Positions 31,542-40,007 of a stretch of DNA of 64,000 nucleotides are shown one piece after another. The stretch covers positions 15,702 to 79,701 of the forward strand of contig CAUFXM010000010.1 in NCBI GenBank assembly GCA_959597175.1, given 5' to 3'. The notes under the pieces are model-generated. The model did no database searches and had not been told where the DNA came from. It was given only the letters and a program-made list of their open reading frames with translations. Origin of the DNA: an uncultured Methanomassiliicoccales archaeon. GTDB taxonomy: Archaea > Thermoplasmatota > Thermoplasmata > Methanomassiliicoccales > Methanomethylophilaceae. How positions within the stretch are numbered: position 1 is the stretch's first letter; every line of letters begins with the position of its first letter. Position numbers and translations under genes: made by a program.

Positions 31542-33851
31542 GTGTCTAGCACAGCATGGAAGGATTTGGTTTCCGAAGACCAGTTAAGCAAAGCGGCTAA
31601 GGATCGTAAAGGGAGCAGGATTTACGGAAGCTGTGCAGCCAGTGATTATCAAAGTATTGAGCAATTCAAGAAAGATGGTTACTTAGAAAAGAAGCATACT
31701 AAGAGGACTGTTACATTTTATCGTGAAAAGGATCAATCTGTTCAATTTGAAGATGCAGTCTGGGGTATGTTTTATAAAGTAGGGTTTACCCATATGAATG
31801 GGACAAGCAATTTTGGGATTGAATATTATAGTAATCCTGAGCGTGATCCAAAACAAATTGATGTATTTGCTTACGATGGTAATGTAGCAGTTGTCATCGA
31901 ATGCAAATGTGCTGAAGAACCAGATACTGATCACAGCTTCAAAGATGTACTAGATGCTATAAAGGGGTATAAAGACGATATATCCGAAAGCATCAGATCA
32001 CATTTTCAAAATCCTGATGTTGATATTGTATTTTGTCTAATTACTAAAAATTATAATGTATCTCCAGCCAACCTTAGAATTGCTAAAGGGAATGGCATCT
32101 CTATGCTGAATGAATTTGATCTCAAGTACTACTCTGATTTATACAAAAATCTTGGAGTGTTTGCCAAAAATCAGATTCTTTCGGACTTGTTTAGAGAGAA
32201 TTCACCAAAATCAATCAAAACGACTGTATCTGCCATAAAAACAGAGATGTCGGGGAATGTTGCATATACGTTCTTCATTCAACCTTCAAAGCTTTTACCA
32301 CTGGCTTATGTTGCACATAGGCGGCCAAATGATCGCGACGTAGACAAATCATACCAAAGAATGATTCGGAAAAGCAGTCTCAATTCAATCCGGGATTACA
32401 TAAAAAAAGATGGCTTTTTTGCAAACAATATAATTGTTAATATTTCAACTGCCGATAAATGCCTATTTGAAACAACAGATGAAGGGCCGGTTCAAAAAGG
32501 AATTCTGCATCTTCCTGATCATTTCAAAAGTATATGGGTTATCGATGGGCAACACAGGTTGTATAGTTATGCCGGCTTACCACAAGCAGACACGAGTCTG
32601 GTCGCTGTCACAGCGTTTGAAAATATGGATAATGATACACAATCGCGCATTTTCCTTGATATAAACTCCAAACAAAAGAAAGTTAATCCGAACCTTCTTT
32701 GTGAAGTCGACGCCAAAGCAAAGTATCATTCGGACGAAATCGAAAATTGGGCAACATCATTAAACGTAATGATTTTTGAAGAATTGTCTAATGATCCGAA
32801 TAGTGTATTATTTGGTAAAGTCAAAAAAGAATTGGATCCAAATTGCAAAGGCGTCATCACGATAAAATCGCTAAGGGACGTGATGAACAAGACAAAACTT
32901 GTTGGAAGCTTAAACAAGGCAAAAATGTTTGAGCCAGGCCCGTTATATCATGATAAATCTGCTGATGAGGTAAGAGAGGCAACGATTAGAAAATCAAAGA
33001 GATTCTTTGAAAGTTGCTTTAAAGTATTCAAAGACAATTGTAGTGAACTTTGGGATAAGGAACGTCCTGGTGACGGGTATCTTTGTACACCAAATGGAAT
33101 GACCGCATTAATTTTGACAATCAATGAATGTTTGCAAATTGCATTTGTTGATAATCTAGAAGAAAGGCGTAAAATGTCTGCTGAGCAGTTGTTTGCGCCA
33201 ATCAAAAAGTATCTGGTAGAACTTGCAATCCGTTTCAATAGCATGTCGTCTGATGACATTAATAGATTTAGAAAGCGTCAGGGGGCAGCAGGTCAATTAG
33301 AGTGTCATATGGACATGCTCTTGTTGATCAACGAAAAGTATCCTAACTTTACCAATGACAAGATACAGTCTTTTATCGAACATTCTGATGCGAGATATGC
33401 TGAAGAAATTAAAGAACAGATTCCAGTTCTTAAAGAAGAGATCGTAAAGTCAGTACGTCAGGTTCTAACATCAAAGTATGGTGACAATTGGCACAGGATG
33501 CCTGCATACTCCGCTATTGGTCCAAAGTTGAATCAGATACGTTATGAAAAAGGAGATTATACAGATTCTTTAGAAGACTTTATTGACTACAATATCGCAC
33601 TTGAAATAATTAAAGCATCTAATTGGAAGGATTTCAGTAAGTATTTTGGTGTAAAACAAAATGGTGCTAGAACTAAGGAAGCACAAACCGAGTGGATTGA
33701 TTTCGTTGCGGCAGTAGAAAAGGATTTAGATTTAGATATCAAGATACGTGACGATAAGTATGACAAGTTTGAAAGTATCTACGAAGAACTAACTAAAAGA
33801 TCCGGACAGATCATGTTAGAAGATGAGGATGATCAGCTCGATGAGATTTAA
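31542..33851 (+). CDS. PD-(D/E)xK nuclease-like domain fused to DGQHR (DndB/DpdB-like) domain
   Basis: The 769-residue protein starts at GTG 31542. Residues about 60-200 form a restriction-endonuclease-like domain: D107, then E120-x-K122 in QIDVFAYDGNVAVVIECKC, the PD-(D/E)xK pattern, and QFEDAVWGMFYKVGFTHM as the leading helix. The DGQHR motif lies at 335-339 (IWVIDGQHRLYSYAG), followed by FLDINSKQKKVNP, as in the DGQHR/ParB-like family of DNA phosphorothioation (DndB) and deazaguanine-modification (DpdB) systems. The rest is helical and unassigned. It is AT-rich and 5 nt behind an adenine methyltransferase: a candidate modification-restriction pair. Confidence 0.8.
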   Translation: MSSTAWKDLVSEDQLSKAAKDRKGSRIYGSCAASDYQSIEQFKKDGYLEKKHTKRTVTFYREKDQSVQFEDAVWGMFYKVGFTHMNGTSNFGIEYYSNPERDPKQIDVFAYDGNVAVVIECKCAEEPDTDHSFKDVLDAIKGYKDDISESIRSHFQNPDVDIVFCLITKNYNVSPANLRIAKGNGISMLNEFDLKYYSDLYKNLGVFAKNQILSDLFRENSPKSIKTTVSAIKTEMSGNVAYTFFIQPSKLLPLAYVAHRRPNDRDVDKSYQRMIRKSSLNSIRDYIKKDGFFANNIIVNISTADKCLFETTDEGPVQKGILHLPDHFKSIWVIDGQHRLYSYAGLPQADTSLVAVTAFENMDNDTQSRIFLDINSKQKKVNPNLLCEVDAKAKYHSDEIENWATSLNVMIFEELSNDPNSVLFGKVKKELDPNCKGVITIKSLRDVMNKTKLVGSLNKAKMFEPGPLYHDKSADEVREATIRKSKRFFESCFKVFKDNCSELWDKERPGDGYLCTPNGMTALILTINECLQIAFVDNLEERRKMSAEQLFAPIKKYLVELAIRFNSMSSDDINRFRKRQGAAGQLECHMDMLLLINEKYPNFTNDKIQSFIEHSDARYAEEIKEQIPVLKEEIVKSVRQVLTSKYGDNWHRMPAYSAIGPKLNQIRYEKGDYTDSLEDFIDYNIALEIIKASNWKDFSKYFGVKQNGARTKEAQTEWIDFVAAVEKDLDLDIKIRDDKYDKFESIYEELTKRSGQIMLEDEDDQLDEI

Positions 33852-34119
33852 GATCAATTTTGATTGTTTAAAGTTAGCTCTAAAAACCAACAAGTTTTAA
33901 TGCTAAACTATCTGGAATCCTCGATCCGATCAGTTTCCGATAGGATCAAGAATTTCAATTTATTTAGGTTTTATTAAATTATATTTTTTAGTCTACATGC
34001 TAATGATTTAGTTTTACACAAAAATCTTTTATTTCAATCATTACAAATTACTGTTTATATCATCTCCGACCCATCTCTATCCCAGAGGTTTCAAGCCTAA
34101 GAACAAGGAGGAATGAAGG
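33852..34119. other. AT-rich intergenic region
   Basis: This 268-bp stretch is strikingly AT-rich (TTTATTTAGGTTTTATTAAATTA and similar). It contains a short inverted repeat (GATCCGATCAG ... CCGATAGGATC, about 33924-33949). It marks the right edge of the AT-rich methyltransferase/nuclease pair. A ribosome site (AAGGAGG, 34105-34111) for the small zinc-ribbon gene lies at its end. No RNA gene or further coding sequence seen. Confidence 0.5.
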
Positions 34120-34218
34120 ATGGAAGGATACAGATGCTACAACTGCCAGAGGTACTACGCCGGTACCCAATGGGATAGGATGTGCCCCTACTGCGGCTCT
34201 CGGGGGATGGAGCTATGA
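34120..34218 (+). CDS. 32-residue rubredoxin-like/zinc-ribbon microprotein
   Basis: The ATG at 34120 has AAGGAGG 8 nt upstream. The 32-residue product carries two C-x2-C knuckles: YRCYNCQRYY and MCPYCGSRG. Four cysteines in 18 residues would bind one zinc or iron. Its TGA overlaps the ATG of the next gene (34215), so the two are coupled. It is a plausible accessory of that gene; function unknown. Confidence 0.6.
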   Translation: MEGYRCYNCQRYYAGTQWDRMCPYCGSRGMEL

Positions 34219-36290
34219 TTCGCACGATCCCGGACGGCGAGATGATCGACCGCCTGAAGCTGGCGGGCAGGACTACAGAGGGCATGGCCGACTCCATCGG
34301 TCTCGACATGTGGACCTATGACAACGCCATGGCTCTGGGGTTCTATGCCCTGAAGCACGACGACCCAGAGAGGACACTGGACAAGTGGCTCCAAGTCACC
34401 GAGGACGTCATCGGGTTCTACGGGGAGAGGATGTCGGAGTGGTGTTGGTACGAGACCCTGGACCCTCGCAGGAGCTTCGAACTCGAGAAGGAGAAGCAGA
34501 CGGAGATCTTCATGGAGGCGCAGGACTACTTGGGTGTCATCATCTCCAAGCACCTCGACGGGAACGATGACATCGACGGCGACGCCATCGTAGAGGTGGG
34601 GTTTCACCTCTCGATCGGTCTCGCGGCAGCGTGTATGGCTTACGAGTACAGGCTGCCGATGTTGGCCGAATGCAGGAGGCTGGCACATTGGGTCCTGTAT
34701 CACGGGCAGAACCACTGATCTTACCACCTGACTTTGACAGAAGCCTCCGCTGATGGATTCTGAACGAACGCTTTTTGACAGTTGCCCGGTCCCGCTGCGC
34801 GGGACCCTGCAACAGTCCCATAACGTCCCTGGAATGGACGGATTCACATGGTCGGAACCTCCGAAAAGAGACCGTAGCATCTCAGAACGGCCGTTCAGAG
34901 GGTTGAAATTGGACAGGACGAACCTTCTCTCGCCGTTCTTCCTGCGAACGACCGTAAGTGTCAACTTCTGCATGGCATCCGTGATGAATTTCGTCGCAGT
35001 CGAGGACGCTGGCTCACAGAGAAAACGTGTCACGGAGGTCATCGCCTGGGCGAGGAAACCTATCAGCAGGACCCCATCCACGGCGTCGTCCGTCCATGTC
35101 CTGATCGGTCTGATGCCGATATCGGACTTCATCGACGAGAACAGCTTCTCCACCACGTCCTTGGACCGGTACTTGGACCGCGCCTCGCGCGGGTCCATGT
35201 CCCGGTCCGAGACCAGGCAGAAGAACCCCTCCCTGCCCGTGGTCCCCTTCTCGAGGAGGAGGCGGAGCGCCTCCTCCTCGGTGATCTCGGTGAGCTTCGT
35301 CTGGAGCGAGATGGTGGCCTTGATCAGGACGTTGTCGATCTGGTAGCGCTTCTTCAGCCTCTTCCCCTGCTCCAGATCCCTCTGGAGGTCCTTCGCCTCC
35401 TTCAGCTTCTTCCTCGCGCGCTTCTCGACGCCCTTCTTCTCCAGGTCGCAGAGCTCCCTGGAGAAGAAGTAGTAGTTCACCCTCGATGGGAAGGTCCTCT
35501 TGAGGCAGTACTCCCCCCTCTCTGCGTCGATGCACTCCCAGGTCTCCTCCGAGAACCCAGCCAGAATCGCATCGTCGCTCTTGTTGAAGCGCTTCCTAGT
35601 CAGGTAGTGCTTGCTGTCCTCGACGATCGTATCCAGGACGGTCTTGTTGTTGGCACCGGCATCGAATATCATGGTGGAGCCGTCGGTCAGGTCCTCACGG
35701 ACCTGGCCGAAGGTCTCCAGCATGTGCTTACCGTCGTGGGTGTTCCCGGGCATCACCGTCAGGCCTATGGGGACGCCCAGCGGCTTCGCCAGCTGGGCGA
35801 CTCCGACCATGACCTGGCATTCCTCAGGATGACCGTCCTTCGAATGTCCCCTCATCGCCTTCTCCGGCTTGTCTCCGAAGTAGACCAATGATGTCCAGTC
35901 GAACACTGTGTCCGTGATCTCGGGACCGAACTCGGCCAGGAACCTCTTTCTGAATGCGGTGACGATCGGCTCCCTGTTCCTTCCGAGGATCTCGACTGCG
36001 CGGTAGAGGCCGCGCACGTCGAACTCCGGGAGGCCGAGGGCCTCCCTGATCGGGGGCTGCATCATGAATCCGTGGCAGCGGAGGATGCTGAAGTTGTCCC
36101 CAGCCTTGTACGCGACCATCGCCTCGGTCAGCTTGTCGAGGTCGGTGCCCTTGGTCTTGAACGCGCGGATGACCTCGTCGAGGCCGAAGCGTTCGAAGAA
36201 CGCTTGGGCCCAGACGAGGTTGCCGATGGGAACCGATAAATTGTCGTTGCGTTTTACTCTAAATGTCCTGAAGTGGGTTTGTTTGGTCAT
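34188..36290 (-). CDS. IS4/IS1634-like DDE transposase, reading frame open past the IS end
   Basis: From ATG 36290 the protein has an N-terminal DNA-binding part and an RNase-H-like core: VFDWTSLVYFGDKP (first Asp), then PGNTHDGKHMLETFG, STMIFDAGAN (second Asp), and a C-terminal YRSKDVVEKLFSSMKSDI (Glu). This is the DDE order of IS4/IS1634-type enzymes. About 520 residues lie inside the element, but no stop codon occurs before its left end. The frame therefore runs through the terminal repeat and 180 more codons antisense to the neighbouring gene, stopping at 34188. The extra tail is probably not functional. Confidence 0.85.
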   Translation of the reverse strand: MTKQTHFRTFRVKRNDNLSVPIGNLVWAQAFFERFGLDEVIRAFKTKGTDLDKLTEAMVAYKAGDNFSILRCHGFMMQPPIREALGLPEFDVRGLYRAVEILGRNREPIVTAFRKRFLAEFGPEITDTVFDWTSLVYFGDKPEKAMRGHSKDGHPEECQVMVGVAQLAKPLGVPIGLTVMPGNTHDGKHMLETFGQVREDLTDGSTMIFDAGANNKTVLDTIVEDSKHYLTRKRFNKSDDAILAGFSEETWECIDAERGEYCLKRTFPSRVNYYFFSRELCDLEKKGVEKRARKKLKEAKDLQRDLEQGKRLKKRYQIDNVLIKATISLQTKLTEITEEEALRLLLEKGTTGREGFFCLVSDRDMDPREARSKYRSKDVVEKLFSSMKSDIGIRPIRTWTDDAVDGVLLIGFLAQAMTSVTRFLCEPASSTATKFITDAMQKLTLTVVRRKNGERRFVLSNFNPLNGRSEMLRSLFGGSDHVNPSIPGTLWDCCRVPRSGTGQLSKSVRSESISGGFCQSQVVRSVVLPVIQDPMCQPPAFGQHRQPVLVSHTRCRETDREVKPHLYDGVAVDVIVPVEVLGDDDTQVVLRLHEDLRLLLLLEFEAPARVQGLVPTPLRHPLPVEPDDVLGDLEPLVQCPLWVVVLQGIEPQSHGVVIGPHVETDGVGHALCSPARQLQAVDHLAVRDRANHSSIPREPQ
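34215..34718 (+). CDS. Unknown protein coupled to the zinc-ribbon microprotein
   Basis: The 167-residue, mostly helical, acidic protein starts MIRTIPDGEMIDRLKLAGRTTEGMADSIGLDMWTYDNAMALGFYALKHDDPERTLDKW and ends PMLAECRRLAHWVLYHGQNH. I recognise no family. The start overlaps the microprotein stop (ATGA). The insertion sequence begins only 8 nt after its stop codon, so the gene is intact but its original downstream context has been displaced. A transposase reading frame runs antisense through it. Confidence 0.55.
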   Translation: MIRTIPDGEMIDRLKLAGRTTEGMADSIGLDMWTYDNAMALGFYALKHDDPERTLDKWLQVTEDVIGFYGERMSEWCWYETLDPRRSFELEKEKQTEIFMEAQDYLGVIISKHLDGNDDIDGDAIVEVGFHLSIGLAAACMAYEYRLPMLAECRRLAHWVLYHGQNH

Positions 36291-36375
36291 AAATCTGCAT
36301 TTCAGGACACCTTTTCATCGTTTCGTCCCGATCTGCATCACACCTCAAAATCAGGTCATCCTGTCAAAGTCAGGT
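34726..36375 (-). mobile_element. Insertion sequence, about 1.65 kb, DDE transposase (IS4/IS1634-like)
   Basis: Perfect 15-bp terminal inverted repeats ACCTGACTTTGACAG (34726-34740) and its complement (36361-36375) bound the element. The sequence TACC occurs directly outside both ends (34722-34725 and 36376-36379), consistent with a 4-bp target duplication. One transposase gene fills the interior on the minus strand. The intact ends and open gene suggest a recent insertion. Confidence 0.85.
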
Positions 36376-36454
36376 TACCAGAGTATGGGCGACCAGGACA
36401 CGGAATAACGGTGGCTCAGATCGCCTCGAAACCTTTTTTCGAGGATGAACGGAA

Positions 36455-36664
36455 GTGAGAGGATTGGAGTTCGAGAAGCTGACGAAAGAGGAGAAAGACA
36501 GGCTCAAAGAGATGTTCGGGCCCTATGAGTGCAAGGCGGGTGAGGGCGCCAGTCTGTTCGACGACTGGAAGGAGTGGGCATCCGACTTCTCAGATCAGTG
36601 CACGATGCTGGACCGTAAGTACAGGAAAAGGGCTGATGCATCACGCATGAGTCGGATCATGTAG
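36455..36664 (+). CDS. Small charged protein of unknown function
   Basis: The 69-residue protein begins at GTG 36455 (MRGLEFEKLTKEEKDRLKEMFGPYECKAGEG). It is helical, highly charged and contains one Trp-rich patch (FDDWKEWASDFSDQC). It lies between the insertion sequence and the convergent helicase gene, overlapping the latter's end by 8 nt. Whether it is translated is uncertain; it may be a remnant of a gene disrupted upstream by the insertion. Confidence 0.45.
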   Translation: MRGLEFEKLTKEEKDRLKEMFGPYECKAGEGASLFDDWKEWASDFSDQCTMLDRKYRKRADASRMSRIM

Positions 36665-39428
36665 TCAGGTAGTTGTAGATCTCCTCGGAGAGCGGCTCTT
36701 CCAGCCTGAGCGGGATCCCGACGATGGGCTTGTTCTCGATCGTCGTCTGTCTCGCCTCCGAGGCCTGCGGCGTCACAATACCCAGGTAGTAAAAGTCTGA
36801 CCCCTCCGAGTCGCTCTTCTTCACGAACAGCAACACGTCCATGCCCGTTTTCTCGGCGTTCAGGATCTTCCTTACCTCATCGCTCTCCAGTGTCAGGTTG
36901 GAGCGGGTCATCCAGTCGAACACCGACCTGTTCTCGAAGCCCTCGACGTACTTCGTGGTGCCGCTGATGTCCTCGCTCTTGTTGTACGTGACGAATATGG
37001 GGCACTGGTTGTTCCTGATCCTGTACCCATAGACGGTAGACGAGTAGTCCGAGTCCCAGTTGAGAATCCTGCACACGTCCGCACGCGTGTACTTGCGGTA
37101 GCGCTGGAATCCGAGGGCATCCGTGTCGCTGTAGTTGGTTCTGTTAATCTCGATACCACACTCCACCGCATCCTTGGCATAATCGACGAACTCCTTGTTC
37201 CCCAAAGCCTCGGCGAACCCAGGGCTTGGTCTGATGGTATCGCCATCCACCTGGATGACCGCCCACTCAGGATGGTTCTTCATCGTATTGTCCGTCTGGT
37301 ACTCACCTGACAGCACCCTGAGGGCAGACCTCACCGATTCCTGATCGTATCCCTCGAACCGTTCCAGGCTCACCTCTCCGAATTCGATGACATCGGAAAG
37401 GATCGCCAGCTCGTGGATCCTCTTGCCGGAGACGAAGCTGGACACGAACGTCAGCATCTCGTCCTCTTCCGGCGAAAGCTCCGGGACATCCTGCTTAGCC
37501 CTTATCCTGAAGCTGTTGAGGTTCCCGGCGTAGCTCACGACGACCTCCGGATCCAGGGAGCCACCATGGAGCAGATCGCAGAGGATCGGCTGACGTCCCA
37601 GCCTTGCCTTCATCATCAGGTACTCTGATTTCAGCCTCACGAGCTTCGACAGGTTGGTCCTGTTGATGTTGCTCAGTATCCTCTCTTCAACGACCTTCTC
37701 GAACCCCACCGTGGAACATCCCGGAAGGTAGCGGCTCATCATGAACCTCCTGAGGTTGTCCTTGTCGTGGGACCGGTCCCCGGATAGCGCCACGGGGATC
37801 ATGAAGTTGTTCTCGTAGTTCCCGATGAAGTCCAGGACCACTAGGAACTTGTTCGGGTCGTCGATCCTGCGGAGGCCGCGGCCCAGCTGCTGCACAAAGA
37901 TAATAGCAGACTGGGTGGGCCTGAGCATCAGGATCTGGTTGACTTCGGGGATGTCTACCCCCTCGTTGAAGACGTCGCGGGTGAAGATGTAGTCCAGGGA
38001 ATCCTCATCATCAGACCTCAGCCGGGCGATGGCATCCTTTCTGAACTCGATGGAATCATCGCCGCTCAAAGCAAGCGTCCTGTATCCATGAAGGTTCATC
38101 TTCTCTGACAGTGATTTGCATTCCTCCACCCTGCTGCAGAACACCAGTCCGTGCACCTTCTTCCCGTAGGGTTTGTAGTACTCAGCCTTCTCGATGATGT
38201 TCCTCACGCGCTCGTCGCACGTCAGAGCGGCGAAATCCGATTTGTCCTCGATCAGCTTGCCGTCCACCGTTATCTCTGACACCCCGAAGTAATGGAACGG
38301 GCACAGTATCCCCATCTCCAGGGCCCTGTTCAAACGGATCTCGTACGCGATGTTGTAGTCGAACATCTGGAACACGTCGGCTTGGTCCATCCTCTCCGGC
38401 GTTGCGGTCATACCGAGCATGAACTTCGGACGGAAGTATTGGATGATCCGGCGGTACGTCCCGGCCGTGGAATGGTGGGCTTCGTCGCAGACGATGTAGT
38501 CGAAATGATCCCGGGGGAAATCCTCCATCTGCCTGCTCATGGTCTGGATCGTCGAGAACACCGCCGTGGCTCCCGTATCCTTCCTGTTCCCTGTGTAGAA
38601 CCCGTAGGTGTACTTTGGACCCAGAACTCTCTCGTAGCTCTTCTTGGCATCCTTCAGGATGTTCTCGTTGTGGACGAGGAAGAGGAACCTCTTCGGTTCG
38701 AAAGATTTCACGTCGAACGCGGAAAGGTACGTTTTCCCAGTTCCGGTGGCGGATATCAGCAGCGCACGGGTCTTGCCGTCTTCTCTCAATGTTTCGAGTG
38801 ATTTGAGCGCCTCGACCTGCATCTCGTTCGGTCTGATCTCCCCCTTGGGCTGGACGGGTTGCCGATTGCGGACCTCCCTGAACTGGTCGTACTCCACCCT
38901 GTACTCACCGATCCACTCGTAGGTGAGCGGAACGGCAGCATCCCACATCCTCCCGAACTCGGATTGGATGCTCCTCGTGATGGCCCTGGACCTGTCGGAT
39001 TCGACCTTCAGATTCCATTCGAGGTTCACGCACAGGGCTTCCTGGGTGAGGTTCGAGCTGCCGACGAACGTCGTCACCTCATCACCCCTGTAGAAGATGT
39101 ATCCCTTGGTGTGGAAGCGCTCCTCACAAACCCGAATTTCGAATTCGGTGTTGTCCAGAAGCCACTTCAGCGCATCCGGATCGTTGAAGTGGAGATAATC
39201 CGTGGTGAGGATCCTACCTCTGACGTTTCTTTCCTTCGCGTTCCTGAATGCCTGGTACAGAGTGCTGAGGCCGCTCATCGTGATGAAGGCGACGGAGAAA
39301 TCGAACCCGTCGCAGGACTCCATCGAGGAGACGAACGATGTCAGCACTTTGATTCCATTGGAATCGTCGTTGTAGAGCAGGGCGGGATCGCCGGAGCCCT
39401 CCGTTTTCTCCACAGAGTGCTCTTGCAT
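36657..39428 (-). CDS. PLD-nuclease/SF2 helicase/DUF3427 protein, probable defence factor
   Basis: The 923-residue protein has three parts. Residues 20-170 form a phospholipase-D-like nuclease domain with one HKD-type motif (HTKGYIFYRGDEV ... GSSN). Residues about 205-560 form a superfamily 2 helicase (SATGTGKT, CDEAHHS, GMTATPER, motif VI QQLGRGLRR). The C-terminal 330 residues match DUF3427-type regions of such helicases (VYGYRIRNNQCPIFVTYNKSEDISGTTKYVEGF). PLD-helicase-DUF3427 proteins occur in defence islands. The gene starts 1 nt after a Nudix hydrolase gene, a pairing also seen in other genomes, so the two probably act together on foreign nucleic acid or nucleotides. Confidence 0.85.
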   Translation of the reverse strand: MQEHSVEKTEGSGDPALLYNDDSNGIKVLTSFVSSMESCDGFDFSVAFITMSGLSTLYQAFRNAKERNVRGRILTTDYLHFNDPDALKWLLDNTEFEIRVCEERFHTKGYIFYRGDEVTTFVGSSNLTQEALCVNLEWNLKVESDRSRAITRSIQSEFGRMWDAAVPLTYEWIGEYRVEYDQFREVRNRQPVQPKGEIRPNEMQVEALKSLETLREDGKTRALLISATGTGKTYLSAFDVKSFEPKRFLFLVHNENILKDAKKSYERVLGPKYTYGFYTGNRKDTGATAVFSTIQTMSRQMEDFPRDHFDYIVCDEAHHSTAGTYRRIIQYFRPKFMLGMTATPERMDQADVFQMFDYNIAYEIRLNRALEMGILCPFHYFGVSEITVDGKLIEDKSDFAALTCDERVRNIIEKAEYYKPYGKKVHGLVFCSRVEECKSLSEKMNLHGYRTLALSGDDSIEFRKDAIARLRSDDEDSLDYIFTRDVFNEGVDIPEVNQILMLRPTQSAIIFVQQLGRGLRRIDDPNKFLVVLDFIGNYENNFMIPVALSGDRSHDKDNLRRFMMSRYLPGCSTVGFEKVVEERILSNINRTNLSKLVRLKSEYLMMKARLGRQPILCDLLHGGSLDPEVVVSYAGNLNSFRIRAKQDVPELSPEEDEMLTFVSSFVSGKRIHELAILSDVIEFGEVSLERFEGYDQESVRSALRVLSGEYQTDNTMKNHPEWAVIQVDGDTIRPSPGFAEALGNKEFVDYAKDAVECGIEINRTNYSDTDALGFQRYRKYTRADVCRILNWDSDYSSTVYGYRIRNNQCPIFVTYNKSEDISGTTKYVEGFENRSVFDWMTRSNLTLESDEVRKILNAEKTGMDVLLFVKKSDSEGSDFYYLGIVTPQASEARQTTIENKPIVGIPLRLEEPLSEEIYNYLTT

Positions 39429-39429
39429 G

Positions 39430-39849
39430 TCAGTTCCCTCCGTTCATCAGCAGAAATGACGGCTCCGTCCTGAGGATGTTCACGAGTTTGAGATCGGCTC
39501 CCGCCCAGTTCAGACCTTCCAGATCGTCCAGGGCGTGCCATTGGGCACCGATGTGCTCCCTCAGCTCCAGAGCTGGGTTCGGATCGTGGATGATGAAGTA
39601 GTGCAGCCTCACCGAGAAGTCGTCGTAATCGTAGTCGATGCTCCTGAAGTACGTCATAGGATGCGACGAGGCGTCGTAGTCCAGCTCCTCCTTCAGCTCC
39701 CTGACCAGCGCCTCCTCCGGTGATTCCGATGGTTCGAGCTTGCCGCCTGGGAACTCGAATCTGTTCGAGAGGTACTCGTGCCTGCTCTGACCTTTCTGAA
39801 AGCAGAGCACCTCGGACCCGTTGGTGATGATGGCAGCAGAGACTTCCAT
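39430..39849 (-). CDS. Nudix hydrolase (MutT-like) paired with the PLD-helicase
   Basis: The 139-residue protein has a full Nudix box, GGKLEPSESPEEALVRELKEELDY (residues about 34-57), the G-x5-E-x7-RE-x2-EE-x-G/D pattern that binds magnesium. The N-terminus EVSAAIITNGSEVLCFQKGQ is typical of 8-oxo-dGTP/CTP pyrophosphatases. It probably hydrolyses nucleoside triphosphates or a capped nucleotide. The stop at 39430 lies next to the helicase ATG at 39428, so the two form an operon with Nudix first. Confidence 0.88.
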   Translation of the reverse strand: MEVSAAIITNGSEVLCFQKGQSRHEYLSNRFEFPGGKLEPSESPEEALVRELKEELDYDASSHPMTYFRSIDYDYDDFSVRLHYFIIHDPNPALELREHIGAQWHALDDLEGLNWAGADLKLVNILRTEPSFLLMNGGN

Positions 39850-40007
39850 GTTGCTCCTGGATGGCGTCCTGGATCCTTGAAACTACCGGAATCGTCATCC
39901 AACGTGCTGCGGGGATCCAGTGCGCTCTGTTCAGTCACAGTTGTGATCTACGCTTAGAGTGCAATAAAACAATTATAATCATTGGTCGATATGCAATTGA
40001 TGTTCAG

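Noticed and set aside
34188..34718. The last 180 codons of the transposase frame as a real C-terminal domain
   Set aside because: They are encoded outside the terminal inverted repeat and antisense to another gene.
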